Source: Kwoniella bestiolae CBS 10118 (taxonomy: Eukaryota > Basidiomycota > Tremellomycetes > Tremellales > Cryptococcaceae). Taken from it: a stretch of 64,000 nt of DNA. The notes under the pieces are model-generated. The model did not search any database. It worked only from the letters and a program-made list of their open reading frames with translations, and was not told the origin of the DNA. The translations under genes and the position numbers were made by a program. This document shows, one piece after another, positions 46,838 through 59,236 of the stretch (the first letter of the stretch is position 1; each line of letters starts with the position of its first letter). The stretch lies in NCBI RefSeq assembly GCF_000512585.2, contig NC_089242.1, forward strand, positions 868,001 to 932,000. Direction: 5' to 3'.

Positions 46838-47734
46838 ATGTAAGTGAAGAAGAGATCACTCCTCAAACTAACAACACGACGGGTGTCCAGTCTCACAGCT
46901 GATATCATCCAACTTCCCCACTGATAGGTCCGCAGAACCATATGACCCATACATCCCAGCTGGAAGTTCCGCCCCCGCTCAAGGAGGTGCAGCAGGCCAA
47001 GGAGGTGGTCAACAGAATAAGAAGGTGGGTTTATCCACGCATCCGTTCAACATACAATGCAAGAGGCTGATCAGGGTTCTCCCTACTCACCTTGCCTTCG
47101 ATACTCCATCTTCTGAACAACCCATATATTCATTCCTTCCCTCAACCTTCGCCTGCTATCTCCAGATCGCCGCGATCCAACAACAAATTGACGAGACGGT
47201 CAACACGATGCACGATAATATCCAAAGAGTCGCCGAGAGGGGTGAACGATTGGATGCGCTGCAAGATAAGACTGGTGAGTGGTGGTGTTCATTGCATTGC
47301 GGAGGGATGGGACGGAGAAGTCGGGAGAATGGGCTTGAATGGAATCACCTCAATTGGGATTTCCTACTTCTGCTTGTCGCGTATAACCCTGTACTTTTTC
47401 GACGATACACATACAATACGCGCGTGAAGAAGGGATCAGAAAAGCATATATCCTAGTTAAAATTATGCTGACCACCCTTCCCCACCACAGACACCCTAGC
47501 AGTCTCCGCCCAAGGATTCAGACGAGGCGCCAACAGAGTCCGTAAACAAATGTGGTGGAAAGACATGAAGATGAAAATCATCATTGGAGTAGGTATAGCG
47601 GTATTGATAATCATCATTGTCGTTCCCATCGTCAAGGCGTGAGTATTCGCTTTCATCTGCATTGCTGGCTCAATTCAAAGATGACATTACTAATTTTCGT
47701 TGACGGGATATCATATAGTGTTCAAAACAAGTAA
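46838..47734 (+). CDS. synaptobrevin/VAMP-type R-SNARE (SNC-like)
   Basis: Joining 46838-46839, 46928-47024, 47166-47274, 47491-47638 and 47719-47734 gives exactly 123 residues: MSAEPYDPYIPAGSS, then a Gly/Gln-rich stretch, the SNARE helix (IAAIQQQIDETVNTMHDNIQ, RVAERGERLDALQDKT) with the central Arg in GERL, RRGANRVRKQMWWKDMKMK and one C-terminal transmembrane helix (IIIGVGIAVLIIIIVVPIV). This is the layout of Snc1/Snc2 and VAMPs, which drive fusion of secretory vesicles with the plasma membrane and endosomes. The start codon is split: AT at the end of exon 1 and G at the start of exon 2. Confidence 0.94.
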
Positions 47735-48256
47735 AGCGAATAGACGATCAGACGATCCGTTTTCTTCAACCTCTACAGCTCTTCTTTGTTTCCGCCTCTC
47801 GACTCTACGAATGGCGGGGAGATGCTATACGTATACTCTCCCTCCGTCAAATTATGTTCGTTTAGCTTATCTTGATATACCCCAATGAATAATGATTCGA
47901 TGTATTCTAGTATTTCTCGTACTATCCTATCACCTGTTAGTCAGAAAGTCAAGCTATTACCCAAGGTCAACCTCTCATGCTATAGATGAGCCGGATGTCT
48001 TGCCGCACACATCACATGATATTCATCAGACATCTACAATGAAGTACATGAGACAAACATGAAATCATCAAACAACAAAACCCAACCATGACAAAGACAG
48101 ACCATCACAATTGTATCCCCCAACTCCCACTCCTTGTTCAAACCAGATCAAATCCGCTTCCCATTCATGACCTCGCCCTACAGCATGAAAACAATCGTAC
48201 ACCTTGACCTTTCCCATCCATGCCCAGGCACTAAAAACATGCTCTTTCTGAGCAGA
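47735..48256. other. convergent intergenic region
   Basis: About 520 bases between the converging R-SNARE and F-box genes. It should hold both 3' untranslated regions. No coding frame supported. Confidence 0.4.
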
Positions 48257-51200
48257 TCATTCATTATCGCCTCCCCATCCGAACCACCTCATCCCCAAAC
48301 CACTCCCCTCACCATGCTCCCTCCTAGAAGAGGAAGTAGGAACCGCCTCATCCCACAATCCACCAGGCATCCTATCGCTCTCCTCTCCTCTGGACAAGAC
48401 TTCTCTATCCCTAGGACCAATGGGTCTCTCCCTCTCATGGTGATGAGAATGCACATGATGTACCCTGACTCTACCAGACCGGCTCCCATCGTTCGAGCTT
48501 GCACTGGCCTCTCTGGAAAGTTCATTCGCATTTGCCCCTCCTGCAATGGTATCTCTTATCCTAGATGGCAGACCATGTGAGACTGACGACCTGTTGTTCC
48601 TGTGCGACGCAAAAGTAGAAGAAGAAGGTTGAGGGGGCGTAAGGAAATTGGGTGTGGGGGAGGCAAAAGCCATACTTGGTAAACCAGGTACAGAGATATT
48701 ATTGCTATCGGTATTGGATCGCAGGGTCGGTGCGGATCCTCGTCGATATATGTATCCCGTATTCGTACTATGTTGATGTTCGTTCCACTGATGCGAGAGG
48801 ACAAAAGGTGGAGAGGAAGTCCCAGGAACAGTTATAGAGCTTGTGGAGGATGATCCGGAGTTACGTCTTGTGGAGGTAGAATCGCTTTCTATCCCTCCTC
48901 CACCGTTGATGGAGGCGAGATAGACTTCATTGAGATATCGTCGGAGTTCGTCGACTTTGTGTCCTGAGAAAACACAGAATGCAGCTCTTTGGTGGTCGTT
49001 GAAGTTCTGCAGGGGTAGAGATATCAGCTGTTGGTCTTACTGGAAATCACAGATGACTTCACGTGGCGTGAAGGATTGTGTCCGGGATATACCGATTGCG
49101 AAGGGAGAATGTCACTTACATCAGGTGGGGCTCTACAGAAATGTTGTAGTTCTTTCTTCCTAAATGAGCTTACACCGGTCAAACTGAGATGTTTCAAGTG
49201 AGGTAGACGGTTCAACATGTATGAAATGGCTTTGATGGATAGGTTGTCGCAGTACGATAAATGGATACGTTCCAGGGCGGTGTATCGGTCCACTAAGGCG
49301 TATAGCGAATCATCGGTGATGTTGATTACCTGTACCCAGTGGCGAATTAGCAGTGCAAGGAAAGGGAGAGGCGAAGCACAAGGAGCAAAGATGGGCCGTG
49401 TCGCAAGGTGCCGCGTCCAATCTGGATGGAATACAGTCACCCACCTTGACCAGCCCCACCCTCCTCAATTTAGGCATATACGCGCCCAACTCCATTATCG
49501 ACTCGTCCGTCAACAGATCGCAGCACGCTAAATCAATGTACCGTAGTCGATTACAGATTTTTGCCAAGCGAATCACACCAGAGTCGGTGATCCTTCGTTC
49601 GAAAGAGGACATATCAGCATAAGCTTTCATGCAAGCTTCCTTATCGAACACACACCCCCATCTCTCCAGTCCTTCTTCATTCCTCAGCAGATGGGAGCTC
49701 CCACTCACAATTTAACATGTCCAAGATGCAAATAATGCAAATGTTTGCCCAACCTCTCTATACTCTCCAAAGCCGTGTTCGTAAGATTCGAGCATTTGGT
49801 CAGAGTCAAAGTCCTTAATTTCGGTGCATTGCTAATTAAGTTATCAATAGCCTTATCACCAAGGTTGGAGCATCCCGTAAAATCTACCACCCGTAGATGA
49901 TCTAGGTGGTTCATCCTCGGTCGAAGAAAGGATATATCGGGGATGTTTTCCTCATCTTCCTTTTGGTCATACGTTCTAACCGCATCTCCACCCAATCCTA
50001 TCGATTTGCCCAGCTCCAATAGTTGTTTATCCGACATAGACTTCATCTCAACAAGATTCGGTATACACTCCTCGTTAAGCTCCGTACAGTTGTTCAATTT
50101 CAAATCCCGGAGGTAAGTCAGGTTAAGGAATATCGTGAATACCGTGGAGTTGGTTGAGGGTAGGACATCCTGCAAGTCCAGTTCGAGGAGGAGGGTGCAG
50201 TTTTTGACGAAGGGGATGAGGGAATGAGAAGTCAGACGATGACATCTTGAGAATTTTGCCTAGATTAAAGTGTGAGATTAGCTATACATTTGCTGAGAGC
50301 GAGGCGTGAAGGCGAGAATGAAAGATAAAGCAATTTATCTTTTAGTCTCTTCTGAGCAGTACCAAAAGATAAAGTACGGGAGTCAAACAGCAAAGAGTAT
50401 CCCTAAACTCTTGCAATGGTAACTCACCCTCCTCAACCCCCTACATCCCCTTCCCAAAGCCAGAACACCCTCATCCCCTATCAACCTGCACTCCGACAAA
50501 TTAACAGCCTGCAACTTCCTACAACTCCTCCCCAGCTCCACCAAAACCCGATCATCCACGGAGGGTATCCCACTCAGATCAATTGATACCAGCTCATTCA
50601 GATGGCGTATAACATCTACGATCCCCCCAGAGGAAAGGTTCGTACATCCCGATAAGGTGAGTCGTTCAAGTTTCGTACATCTCTTCAAACCTGCAAAGAG
50701 CTCGTCGGAGAGTGTATGTGATAGCTGTGTGAGGTGTATACGACGGATCGAAGTGGAGTATGGGAGGGTGGTGGGGAGGTTTTTGATTGGTGAGATGACT
50801 CTGATGAGGGAGGCGAGGGTTAGAATGGATGATATTTGGGGTTTCATCCAGATTAGGGGGAAGGTGCAGAGACACCATGAGCGGGAGACGAGCAGGGCGG
50901 AGAGAAGGGATCGGTTGTCTGGTAGCAGGCGGAGTATCTAGCAAGCCACAAAGCATATCAGCGAGGTTTCTCAGGTGGAATGGCCGGTAGAATATTATAA
51001 TGGGTAGATGAACTATAAACTCACCTGAATCAGAATCTCATTAGGCAACCTCCCCGCCAGCCCCACCTCCTCCTTCTCCCTCCCCTTCCCTTTTCTCATG
51101 GTAGACGGCCCAGTCATATCCAACCACGATCTTGCCTCCTCCATCTCCCCCAGCGTATCTCCTTCATCCTCCCCATCTGAGATAGACACATCCGATATGG

Positions 51201-51375
51201 AAGTACTACTGGGCGTAGCGGTGTATATCCTACTTCCTCTCGAGGAATCATTATACCTTCTTGAAGAGGATGAGCCGACCCTGTTCTGATCGGATATGGA
51301 GAGGTTGGATAATGATGGGACAATGGATAGGTGGCGAGGGATGGGGGAGTAGATTTCTTGGGGTTGGCGAGACAT
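48257..51375 (-). CDS. GRR1: GRR1-type F-box / leucine-rich repeat protein
   Basis: The start MSRQPQEIYSPIPRHLSIVP opens a disordered N-terminus. An F-box follows (LAGRLPNEILIQILRLLPDN, SLLSALLVSRSWCLCTFPLI), which binds Skp1 in SCF ubiquitin ligases. A long series of cysteine-type LRRs comes next (LERLTLSGCTNLSSGGI, LRVVDFTGCSNLGDKAIDNL, LRYIDLACCDLLTDESIMEL, LERIHLSYCDNLSIKAISYM). The region FNDHQRAAFCVFSGHKVDEL after the repeats is typical of fungal Grr1 orthologues, and the tail is Ser/His/Arg-rich. Grr1 links nutrient signals to degradation of cyclins and regulators; the Cryptococcus orthologue is called Fbp1. An insertion between LRRs (KSIGLGGDAVRTYDQKEDEE) interrupts the solenoid, as in other fungal members. 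Confidence 0.88.
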
Positions 51376-52015
51376 CGTGGGTCGATGAAGGGGGAGAGGG
51401 GGGGGGGGTGTCCTAGCTTAGGGGGTTTTCTCCTTTACCAAGAAGAGTTGATGGTTGATGTGTCCTCGGGCTATGTACAAGGTGATAGTTCCAAGTAGTT
51501 GAACAACAAGCTATGTATCTCCTTGTCCTTTTCCTTTGTCGGATCGATACAATGCAAATGCAAAAGTCGTGTTTCTCGAGTTCTGCTTTATGAGTGATAG
51601 ACTTTGATCACCGCCGGCGGAAGATACCGGACCACCTCATCGAAAGACTGATCCAGCTGTTTCGCACTGCTTGTGAGGTACTGCTTGGTGCGTCTCGAAT
51701 AAGAATGATAGTACAGCAGTACAGCTTCAAGTGGAAGCAAGAGATATGTTGTGTAGCCTACTTCTACCTTGAGAAATATTACAATGGAATAGTAATATGA
51801 TGAATCTGGTCTCGGTTTCATCATAACTTGAATGGGTAACGTTAGTTCTCCCATAAGACCACTCAGGGTACCAACGCTAAAAGCTAAAAACGACGTTGAC
51901 AGCATTCAGCATGCAACATACAGCATACAGCATAGTACCATGCACATCATCAAGTGTCTGTACCACCTCATTGAGCCAAAAAAAAACTATGCATATCCAA
52001 TATGACCCCACCAAT
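51376..52015. other. intergenic, GRR1 promoter and P4-ATPase 3' region
   Basis: About 640 bases between two minus-strand genes. Short frames on both strands show no conserved features. It should hold the GRR1 promoter and the 3' end of the flippase transcript. Confidence 0.4.
51388..51410. repeat. long G-run just upstream of the GRR1 start
   Basis: Three G tracts, including one of about ten consecutive G, lie 13-35 bases upstream of the GRR1 start codon. On the transcript of that gene the run would be C-rich. The plus strand could form a G-quadruplex. Confidence 0.8.
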
Positions 52016-55000
52016 CTATATACCCGCAACTTTAGCATAAGCAGCAGGGTTGAACCGTCTATGAACAGCTTTGATAACGTATAAGGGGAACGACGAGACG
52101 GCAACTATGATAGCCACTTTAGTCACGAATTGTTTCGAAAGGACGAACGAGGGGTCTACAATTAGTTGTATCAGAACGTAAGCGCAAGTTCTTTTATCGT
52201 GTTGCGAGTGGTAATAGGATAGTATCATCTTTGATTTCTTTTCATAATTCACGATGATGTTTTGGCGAAAGATTATGTTCGATTTGATTGAATGAGACGA
52301 GAGGAACTCACCAAAGTAAGCAGGCAGCACAGCCATACTTCCAAAATACACTCCCGCCGTACCCAGCTCGCTCAGGATCATATAACTATGCCAAGTAGTC
52401 ACCTCCAGCGCGACCATGATCAACTCATTAATCACCAGCGCAGAGAACGATATCGCCACGATATGCAGAAATTCAGATTCGAATAACAGCAAAGACAAGA
52501 GCATGATGATTCCTCCTTGATAGACTGAGATCAATAACCACGTAAAAAAAGTTTTGTACGATAGGGATCGGCCCTATAGTGTGAGAAGTACGAGTCAGCT
52601 GAAGTTGCAATGGACTGACATGCTGTGTAGGAGGATGCGTACGCACCTTTGTAAGTTCCTTGTATAGCTCTGGATATAGTAATGCCAGATCTTCATTCAC
52701 GTCTTTATCCAATACTAACGAGAATACAGGTGCCATAGTGTACAAAGTGGCGTATCCGACCTGAAGCCATCCCTGATACAATGCGATGGCTACAGCTTTC
52801 GATCAGCTTCACCATCATTGCGCAGGGACAGGATAGAGGGAGGAGACTCACGAGCAAAGAAGAAAATACTACTGAATACAGCCTGTATAACAGCAATGAT
52901 CAAACCTCGATGAATGACGAATTGACTCAGTTTTGCAGATCTCTTGTACGAGTTTCTACCATGCCATAATAGCAATTTGGTGAGGTATGAGAACTGGTTG
53001 ATGGAGAAATCGGCAGATAAAGAAGCCTGTTTCCCTTCTTTACCTACAATGCCGACACCTGTTTGATCCAATACAATGCGATCAGCTGTGCGGTTCGTAA
53101 TACACGATTTATGCAGCTGATACAGAGGTAGGATGCAACATGAACCACCCAGGCGAAATGAAACACTCACCAACATCAGCAGCCTGGATCATACTAACGT
53201 CATTTCCACCATCTCCGATACAACAGACAGTCTTCTTGGTAAACTCTCTTATCAGTCTTGCGACGTCTGCTTTCTGCGTGGGTGAGCATCGACAAGCTAC
53301 AACTGTCGGAAGCTGAGTTGCTAAGTGGATAAACTCGGGTCGGAAGCGGTCTAAGCAGAGCTGCGGGAAGACCAACCAAAATTCAGGTCAAGGTCTTTAG
53401 TCTGTGAATACAATGAAATCCCAATCACACTCACCTGTAATGATTCGCCATCAATGACCAAACATGCATCCAGTTTCGCACTGAGAAAGTCCAACATATC
53501 TCTGACTTGATCCGATGATTTCACTAAATAGGAGTGTGAGTCAACGAATGGAAATAGCGATGCTATTCTGCTTCGTTTCCAATGGATAGCACCAATAAGG
53601 ACACAAGGCCATTTGACAGACAGGAAAGGAGGGAAATGGCTCAAAGACAACTCACACTTAGCGACCTGATGGATATACTGCCCTCTCCCCACCAACTTAC
53701 TAGACACCGCGATATTAGTGGCCGTCTCAATCTTATCTCCAGTCAACATCCAAATCTTCAATCCCGCGTTCCTCAAAAGTTCCAACGTAGACTTCACATC
53801 CTCCTGGAGTTTATCCTCTACACCAGTGAGAGCTAACAGTTCCAGCTCGTTCTCCAGCAAATCACTAACAACCTGATTAATCTGAATTTGCCGTTCTTCA
53901 CCAGCAACCAACTGAGCGGATTTATAACGCTTATCAAATTCCGCGAAAGATCCTTCACTCAATCTCTTCCTCCCCAGAACCAGCGTTCTCAATCCCTCTC
54001 TAGCCATGTTGCCGCATTCCTCTTCTAACCAATCATTCTTCTGCACCAATCTCGCCATGATCGTATCTGCTCCTTTCTGGACGAACGTGATATTCCCTGT
54101 TGAGCGCTCACGGACGATGATGCCCATGCGTTTCGATTCGGACGTGAATGGGAATATGTATAGGACGTCGTAAGTGTACTCTGATCCTGCGTTCGAACGG
54201 AGGACCATGGAGGTACGATCTCGGTGGATCAATCGGACTCCGACGGACTCCACCCACTGAACAATGGCTACTTCATCGGGGGAGGAGGCTTGGTATGTGA
54301 TCGAGCCGTCGTCGTTGGTAACGGGTGTCACCTAAAGACAAATCAGCATTTATCGGCTATCATTGGGAATGGTATAGACATACATTATGGCAGGTAGCCA
54401 AAGCCATGACAGCATCTCGAACTCGTGAAGACATGTCCCGTCGACTTCGTCCAGGAGCAGTAGTCATGGAGCTTTTCCTACGTTCCACTATGACAAAAGG
54501 TTAGTAAAATACATCACCTAGTACAAGGTATAACATGGACTCACTTGCACCATCCTGCTCGTTCAGCGCTTGAGCTACGAGATGTGCGACCTCATCCATC
54601 GAGTCCCAGCCGAAGACCAGCGTACCCATATGCAGCTTCTTCAACTCCATTTCTATTGACAGTCGAATTTGTGAGCTGGCTTGAATGAAAAGTCAATTGA
54701 GAAAAGCTTACCATTCCTAGTCAAAGTACCAGTCTTATCACTAAGCAGATACTCCACCCTTCCCAGCTCCTCAGGTAGTGTAGATGTTCGGACGATAGTT
54801 TCAGGGATCTCAGGATCGGTATGTATCTGATGCGCATATACTGTTTTACCCATATCCAAGTTTACTCGCAGACTGAAAATCATGTTAGCTAGTCTTGCTC
54901 CCGTTCACGAGAGATCCAGCTCACCTTATGGGGATGATCGACGAAAACAATATCAAAAACCTAAAAACGTATATGTACCATTGACCTCTAAATCCGTTCA

Positions 55001-56502
55001 ATGCTACTAGGAAGACGGAAAGGGCGAAGGTGACGGTGCATAGGATCTAACACAATCATCCGTATTAGCGATATTGCACAGGAACAGAAAGCGATACTCA
55101 CCTTTGCCATCTTATTCACCTCCTTCTCCAGAGTACCCATCTTCGTCTCCGGCTCACTGGTGTTCAACACTGCCCTCGTCTCTTTGCCTGTGTATACCAC
55201 TAGACCGACAGCTGACCCCGCAGCTAGAACCGTATTTGCCCATAGGACGTTCTCAACCGAAAGAGGTATTGACTGTTCTTCCTGTGGACCGGGGTTGAGT
55301 GAACGGAGGGTGAGAATACCGTAGAAGGTATGTATATCTTTGATTGGAGGGTCGGCTGTAGGTACGGGAGATGATCAGCTCCATCATTCCGGGGTATGAA
55401 ACATGAAGATGGCTCACCATACAAACTCCCCTCCGCAGAACCAACAGTCTTTTCTCCCATTTTCTGAGTTTCCCCAACAGCTAACTTCAACTTCCAATCT
55501 GTCTCACCGTCCAGCTGATCGGTCCTGATAAAGCATGTACCTTCCTCCTCACTTGTAGTAAGCAATACCATATCAGCGGGTATCCGCTGGTTCTTCTCGA
55601 GTAACACCATATCGCCAACTCTGATAGATGAAGCGGGTGTGGATCGAGTTTGAGGGCGGGGTAAAGACGGTGATATGGGTTCTTCTCCTACTAGATGACT
55701 GGGCTGTGGGATTGGCGAAGGTGGTTGAGGGAGTAAAACAAGGTATCGCGTCGAGTTGGCCTCTCGATCACGGAGGTACCGCTGATAGTCGTCGTATGCC
55801 TCTTTACCCATAGTTACAGCTAGGACGAATGCGAGGGGTGCGACGTAGGTGACAATGTAGCCTGAAGATATGTGTCAGCGACGAAATGTTATCATGAAGG
55901 AGGGAATGAGAGGAGGACCGATTTACCTATCTTCAAAGCAGGTACGAACTGCGACAGAGCGACTACCAAGAAGTAAAAGTTGAAGAAGAATTTGAACTGC
56001 TCGTAGAATACCAGAGGCAAGAAGGTTATTATACTGTATTTCTGATTTCGAACGACGTTTGGCGGGAATGGTGATTTCGAAGAAGCTATGTCTCACATAC
56101 CCGATAGTCAGCTACGATACACATTGAGGTATTGGACATAGCTCACAATTCTGAAGCGGTATCGTCCTCGAGCCATTCTTGCTCTTCGCTGAGGGTGGTA
56201 TATCGCTCGACCGAGATATCTAAGACATCATGAGCTGATAGCTCTCATGAAAGGTCGAAGACTTCAAAGCTCACTTCATTCTGCTCCTCTATCTCTTCCA
56301 TTCCGCTATACCCCAACAGTGCTTCCTCTTCATCCGCATCGCTCACCCTCTTCTTCTTACCCTTTCCATGTGTCACACCCAGCCGACTCCGATTGGGGGC
56401 ATCATGAGTACCGTTCGACTGAGCAGTCATTGATGGGCCGGATATTGAGGAGCGTTGAGAGAGGGTCTGAAGAGGGTACGAGGAAGTTGAGGGACGAGAC
56501 AT
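52016..56502 (-). CDS. NEO1: P4-type ATPase, NEO1/ATP9-like phospholipid flippase
   Basis: Many exons splice from MSRPSTSSYPLQTLSQRSSI to AAYAKVAGI. P4 features occur in order: FRTDQLDGETDWKLKLAV-type actuator sequence (seen as FIRTDQLDGETDWKLKL), IPISLRVNLDMGKTVYAH (M4), LLSDKTGTLTRN with the phosphorylated Asp, YQASSPDEVAIVQWVE, KIWMLTGDKIETATNIAVSS and VCCIGDGGNDVSMIQAADVG. IPISLRVNLDMGK, VYTGKETRAVLNTSEPETK and the short N-terminus place it with Neo1/ATP9A/B rather than Drs2 or Dnf. Neo1 is the one P4-ATPase that works without a Cdc50 partner; it acts at Golgi and endosomes to keep phosphatidylserine and phosphatidylethanolamine in the cytosolic leaflet. No disruption seen. Confidence 0.93.
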
Positions 56503-56945
56503 TCCTAGTATTGTTTTTAACGGGGAAGCATATCGGTTTGAAAGGAGACACCGATGTTGGAAGGGACTGAACTGGACAGCTACAACCGTTCTTGCTACAA
56601 GATATTGAGATGAAGAAGGGTATATACGATATGAGTTCTCTTGTTCTCTTCTAGCTATAAGGGTGATGATGTCAAGGTTGAAGATATCAACATGACCTCT
56701 CGCTCTCACCAGAGTTATCATGAAACGTCAACATCACTACGGACATGCTCTCAATCTCCGTATGATGCTAAGTAATCCGGCAATTTTGATAGTCGACGTA
56801 TCCGGCAGTGAAGAGCGAAAAAACCTGAAACATATACAAACATAACATTCGATTCAACAAATCCCATCTCACCAATTATACATTATACCATCTTTGTACA
56901 ATATACCCGTTATACCACCCACATCCTCCTCAAGATACCTAGGAG
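56503..56945. promoter_or_regulatory. divergent promoter region (NEO1 / LEU5-like)
   Basis: These 443 bases separate two divergent start codons. They hold A/T-rich sequence and short repeats of TATACCA close to the carrier gene. No coding frame supported. Confidence 0.4.
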
Positions 56946-58950
56946 ATGATGATCTCTCCACTGTCCCAACCTGGTCCCTCATCACCCCTGTATACACCAG
57001 CAGCTTCGATCAAGGGAAAAGGCAAGGAACGAGCCTCCTCCAACTACCTCGCCTCTTCTCCACTCGAAGAACCCGGTTGGCCACCTGCGAGGGAAAGCGA
57101 GCGATGGACAACATCGGAACTTTGGAAGAGGAGTAGAGCGAGGGCAAAGTCAGATAAGACTTCTTGGGATTATGGTGCGTTTGTCATTGGTCGCGTGAGG
57201 GGATACTGACGTAATACCTTAATTGACAGTGTTGACAAGTGGAGTCGCTGGCGGTATCGCTGGGTGTGTGGTAAGTCATCATACAAGCTGCTCGTGAGAC
57301 TAGACCATGCTGATGCCGTGCTCGGACATGTAGGCCAAGACTGCTATAGCGCCATTGGATAGAGTGAAGATACTGTTTCAAACGAGCAATGCGGACTTTC
57401 GTAAATATGCGGGTGAGCATCGAGTACCCATTGTAAAACGTATGAGGAGCTGGCTTAACGAGAGCTTGTTTAGGCACCCCTCTTGGTCTGATACATGCTA
57501 CCGGTACGATATACAAGACATCAGGTATACGAGGTCTATTCCAAGGTCATTCTGCTACGTTGATGAGGATATTTCCCTATGCTGGGATAAAGTATATGCT
57601 GTATGATTGGATGGAAAGGGTGAGCTTTCTTCTTCAGCTTCATAGCTTCTTTGTGAGACTAATGAGTGTACACTCTCCACGTAGATCTTAATACCAACCC
57701 CCGATCACAGATCTCCATGGCGTTTCTTCGTAGCAGGAGCGACCTCAGGTAAGTCTCAATCCTTGTTAAAGCTGTCATATCTGACCAACACTTTGCACAG
57801 GCGTAACCTCAGTCCTCTTCACCTATCCATTGGAACTCGTGCGAGTCCGTCTAGCCTACCAAACGAAAGTATCCGAACGAACCTCACTCCTCGAAGCTGT
57901 CAAATCAATATATCACGAGAACAACACCATAATCTCCCAATCACGTAAATCCAGTATATCCCCTTTTATCCGCTCAATTCCACTATACCCCTTCTACCGC
58001 GGATTCTCAATAACCATCCTAGGGATGATCCCCTACGCCGGAGTCTCGTTCCTCACATACGGCACATTGAAGAAACATGCTCCAGAGTATATACCCTACC
58101 TCAGGGATAGACCTACGATGAGGGATCTATCTTGCGGTGCAGTGGCAGGGGCGGTTAGTCAGACGGCGAGTTATCCGTTTGAAGTTATACGGAGGAGGAT
58201 GCAGGTTGGTGGCACGCTAGGTAATGGGGGGATCAACCCTAAGGAGGCGATACAGAGTATATATGCTGCGAAGGGATGGAGAGGGTTCTTTGTCGGATTG
58301 AGTATTGGATACATCAAGGTTATTCCTATGACTAGGTGAGTTTTTTTGATTATATCTGAGCGGAAGTAGAGGGACGAGACGGAGACCAAATGAGGAAGCC
58401 CGGGAGGAGAGAGCGAGGAGAAAGAAGGACAGAGGGATAAAGCAGGAGAGATCTGGGTGAATCAGGTCGAGAATTAGGGAGAGAGGAGATGGGAGAAGGA
58501 TGAAGGGAGGAGGGAGAAGGTAGGAAATCATGAAACGAATGCCGGGACGGAAGAGATGAGGCGGAGGAATGAGGAAAAGGGATGTGTGGTGGAGGGGTGA
58601 GAGAATGGAATGGAACGTGATAAGATAGGGGAGGAGAGACGGGGAGAAAAGGAGGGGGGAGGGGGGTTGAAGTGACGACTGGGCTGGGAGGTCAGGAGGA
58701 GAGAAGAATCGGGGAAGAGAGGGAGAAGGAGTAGGGAAGCGAGCTGGACTGGGCAGGAGAACGAGGCAAGGAGAGGTGGAGGCGGAACCGAGATTCAGCG
58801 GGGAGATGGGAGGATGACGCAGCGGGATGGGAGTAGCAGGGGACGAAGGGGACGAAGGAAGACGAGAGGAGTGCAAAGCTGACTCGAAATGATTTTGACA
58901 GTATTGCTTTCGCGACTTGGCAGTTGTTGAAGCGCTCTTGGGAACTATAG
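56946..58950 (+). CDS. LEU5: mitochondrial carrier, LEU5/SLC25A16-type (CoA transport)
   Basis: Exons 56946-57174, 57230-57270, 57334-57412, 57474-57619, 57685-57748, 57801-58335 and 58902-58950 sum to 380 residues. Three carrier repeats are visible through their PX[DE]XX[KR] motifs: APLDRVKILFQTSN, YPLELVRVRLAYQ and YPFEVIRRRMQVGG, with GLFQGHSATLMRIFPYAGIK and GFFVGLSIGYIKVIPMT. Overall it best matches Leu5/SLC25A16, which supplies coenzyme A to the mitochondrial matrix. The N-terminus of about 75 residues is disordered. The last intron (58336-58901) is unusually long and purine-rich. Start may be the first or second ATG of ATGATG. Confidence 0.88.
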
Positions 58951-59236
58951 ATTCATCCGCATCGAAGCATAGGGCAAGATATATATATTCGACCTGTCAT
59001 CAATAGCGCATTACCAGCATGAAACGCATCGACTCGTATGGAATTGACAGCCGCGTCATCGATAGCATGTTTTCGATCTGCGCAGTAAGTGGATCGATGG
59101 AGAACAGGCTCGATCAAACTTCATGCATCTCTCATGATCATCGACAAGATAGATATCATTCTTCCGTATATCCAACCTCACCTCACTTTCTCAACATTCC
59201 AACACATATGGACTAATGTCTTCCGACAGAACCATG

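Noticed and set aside
58217..58876. 219-codon Pro/Ser/Leu-rich minus-strand frame
   Set aside because: It is a product of the purine-rich composition of the last intron of the carrier gene; its translation is repetitive and matches nothing.
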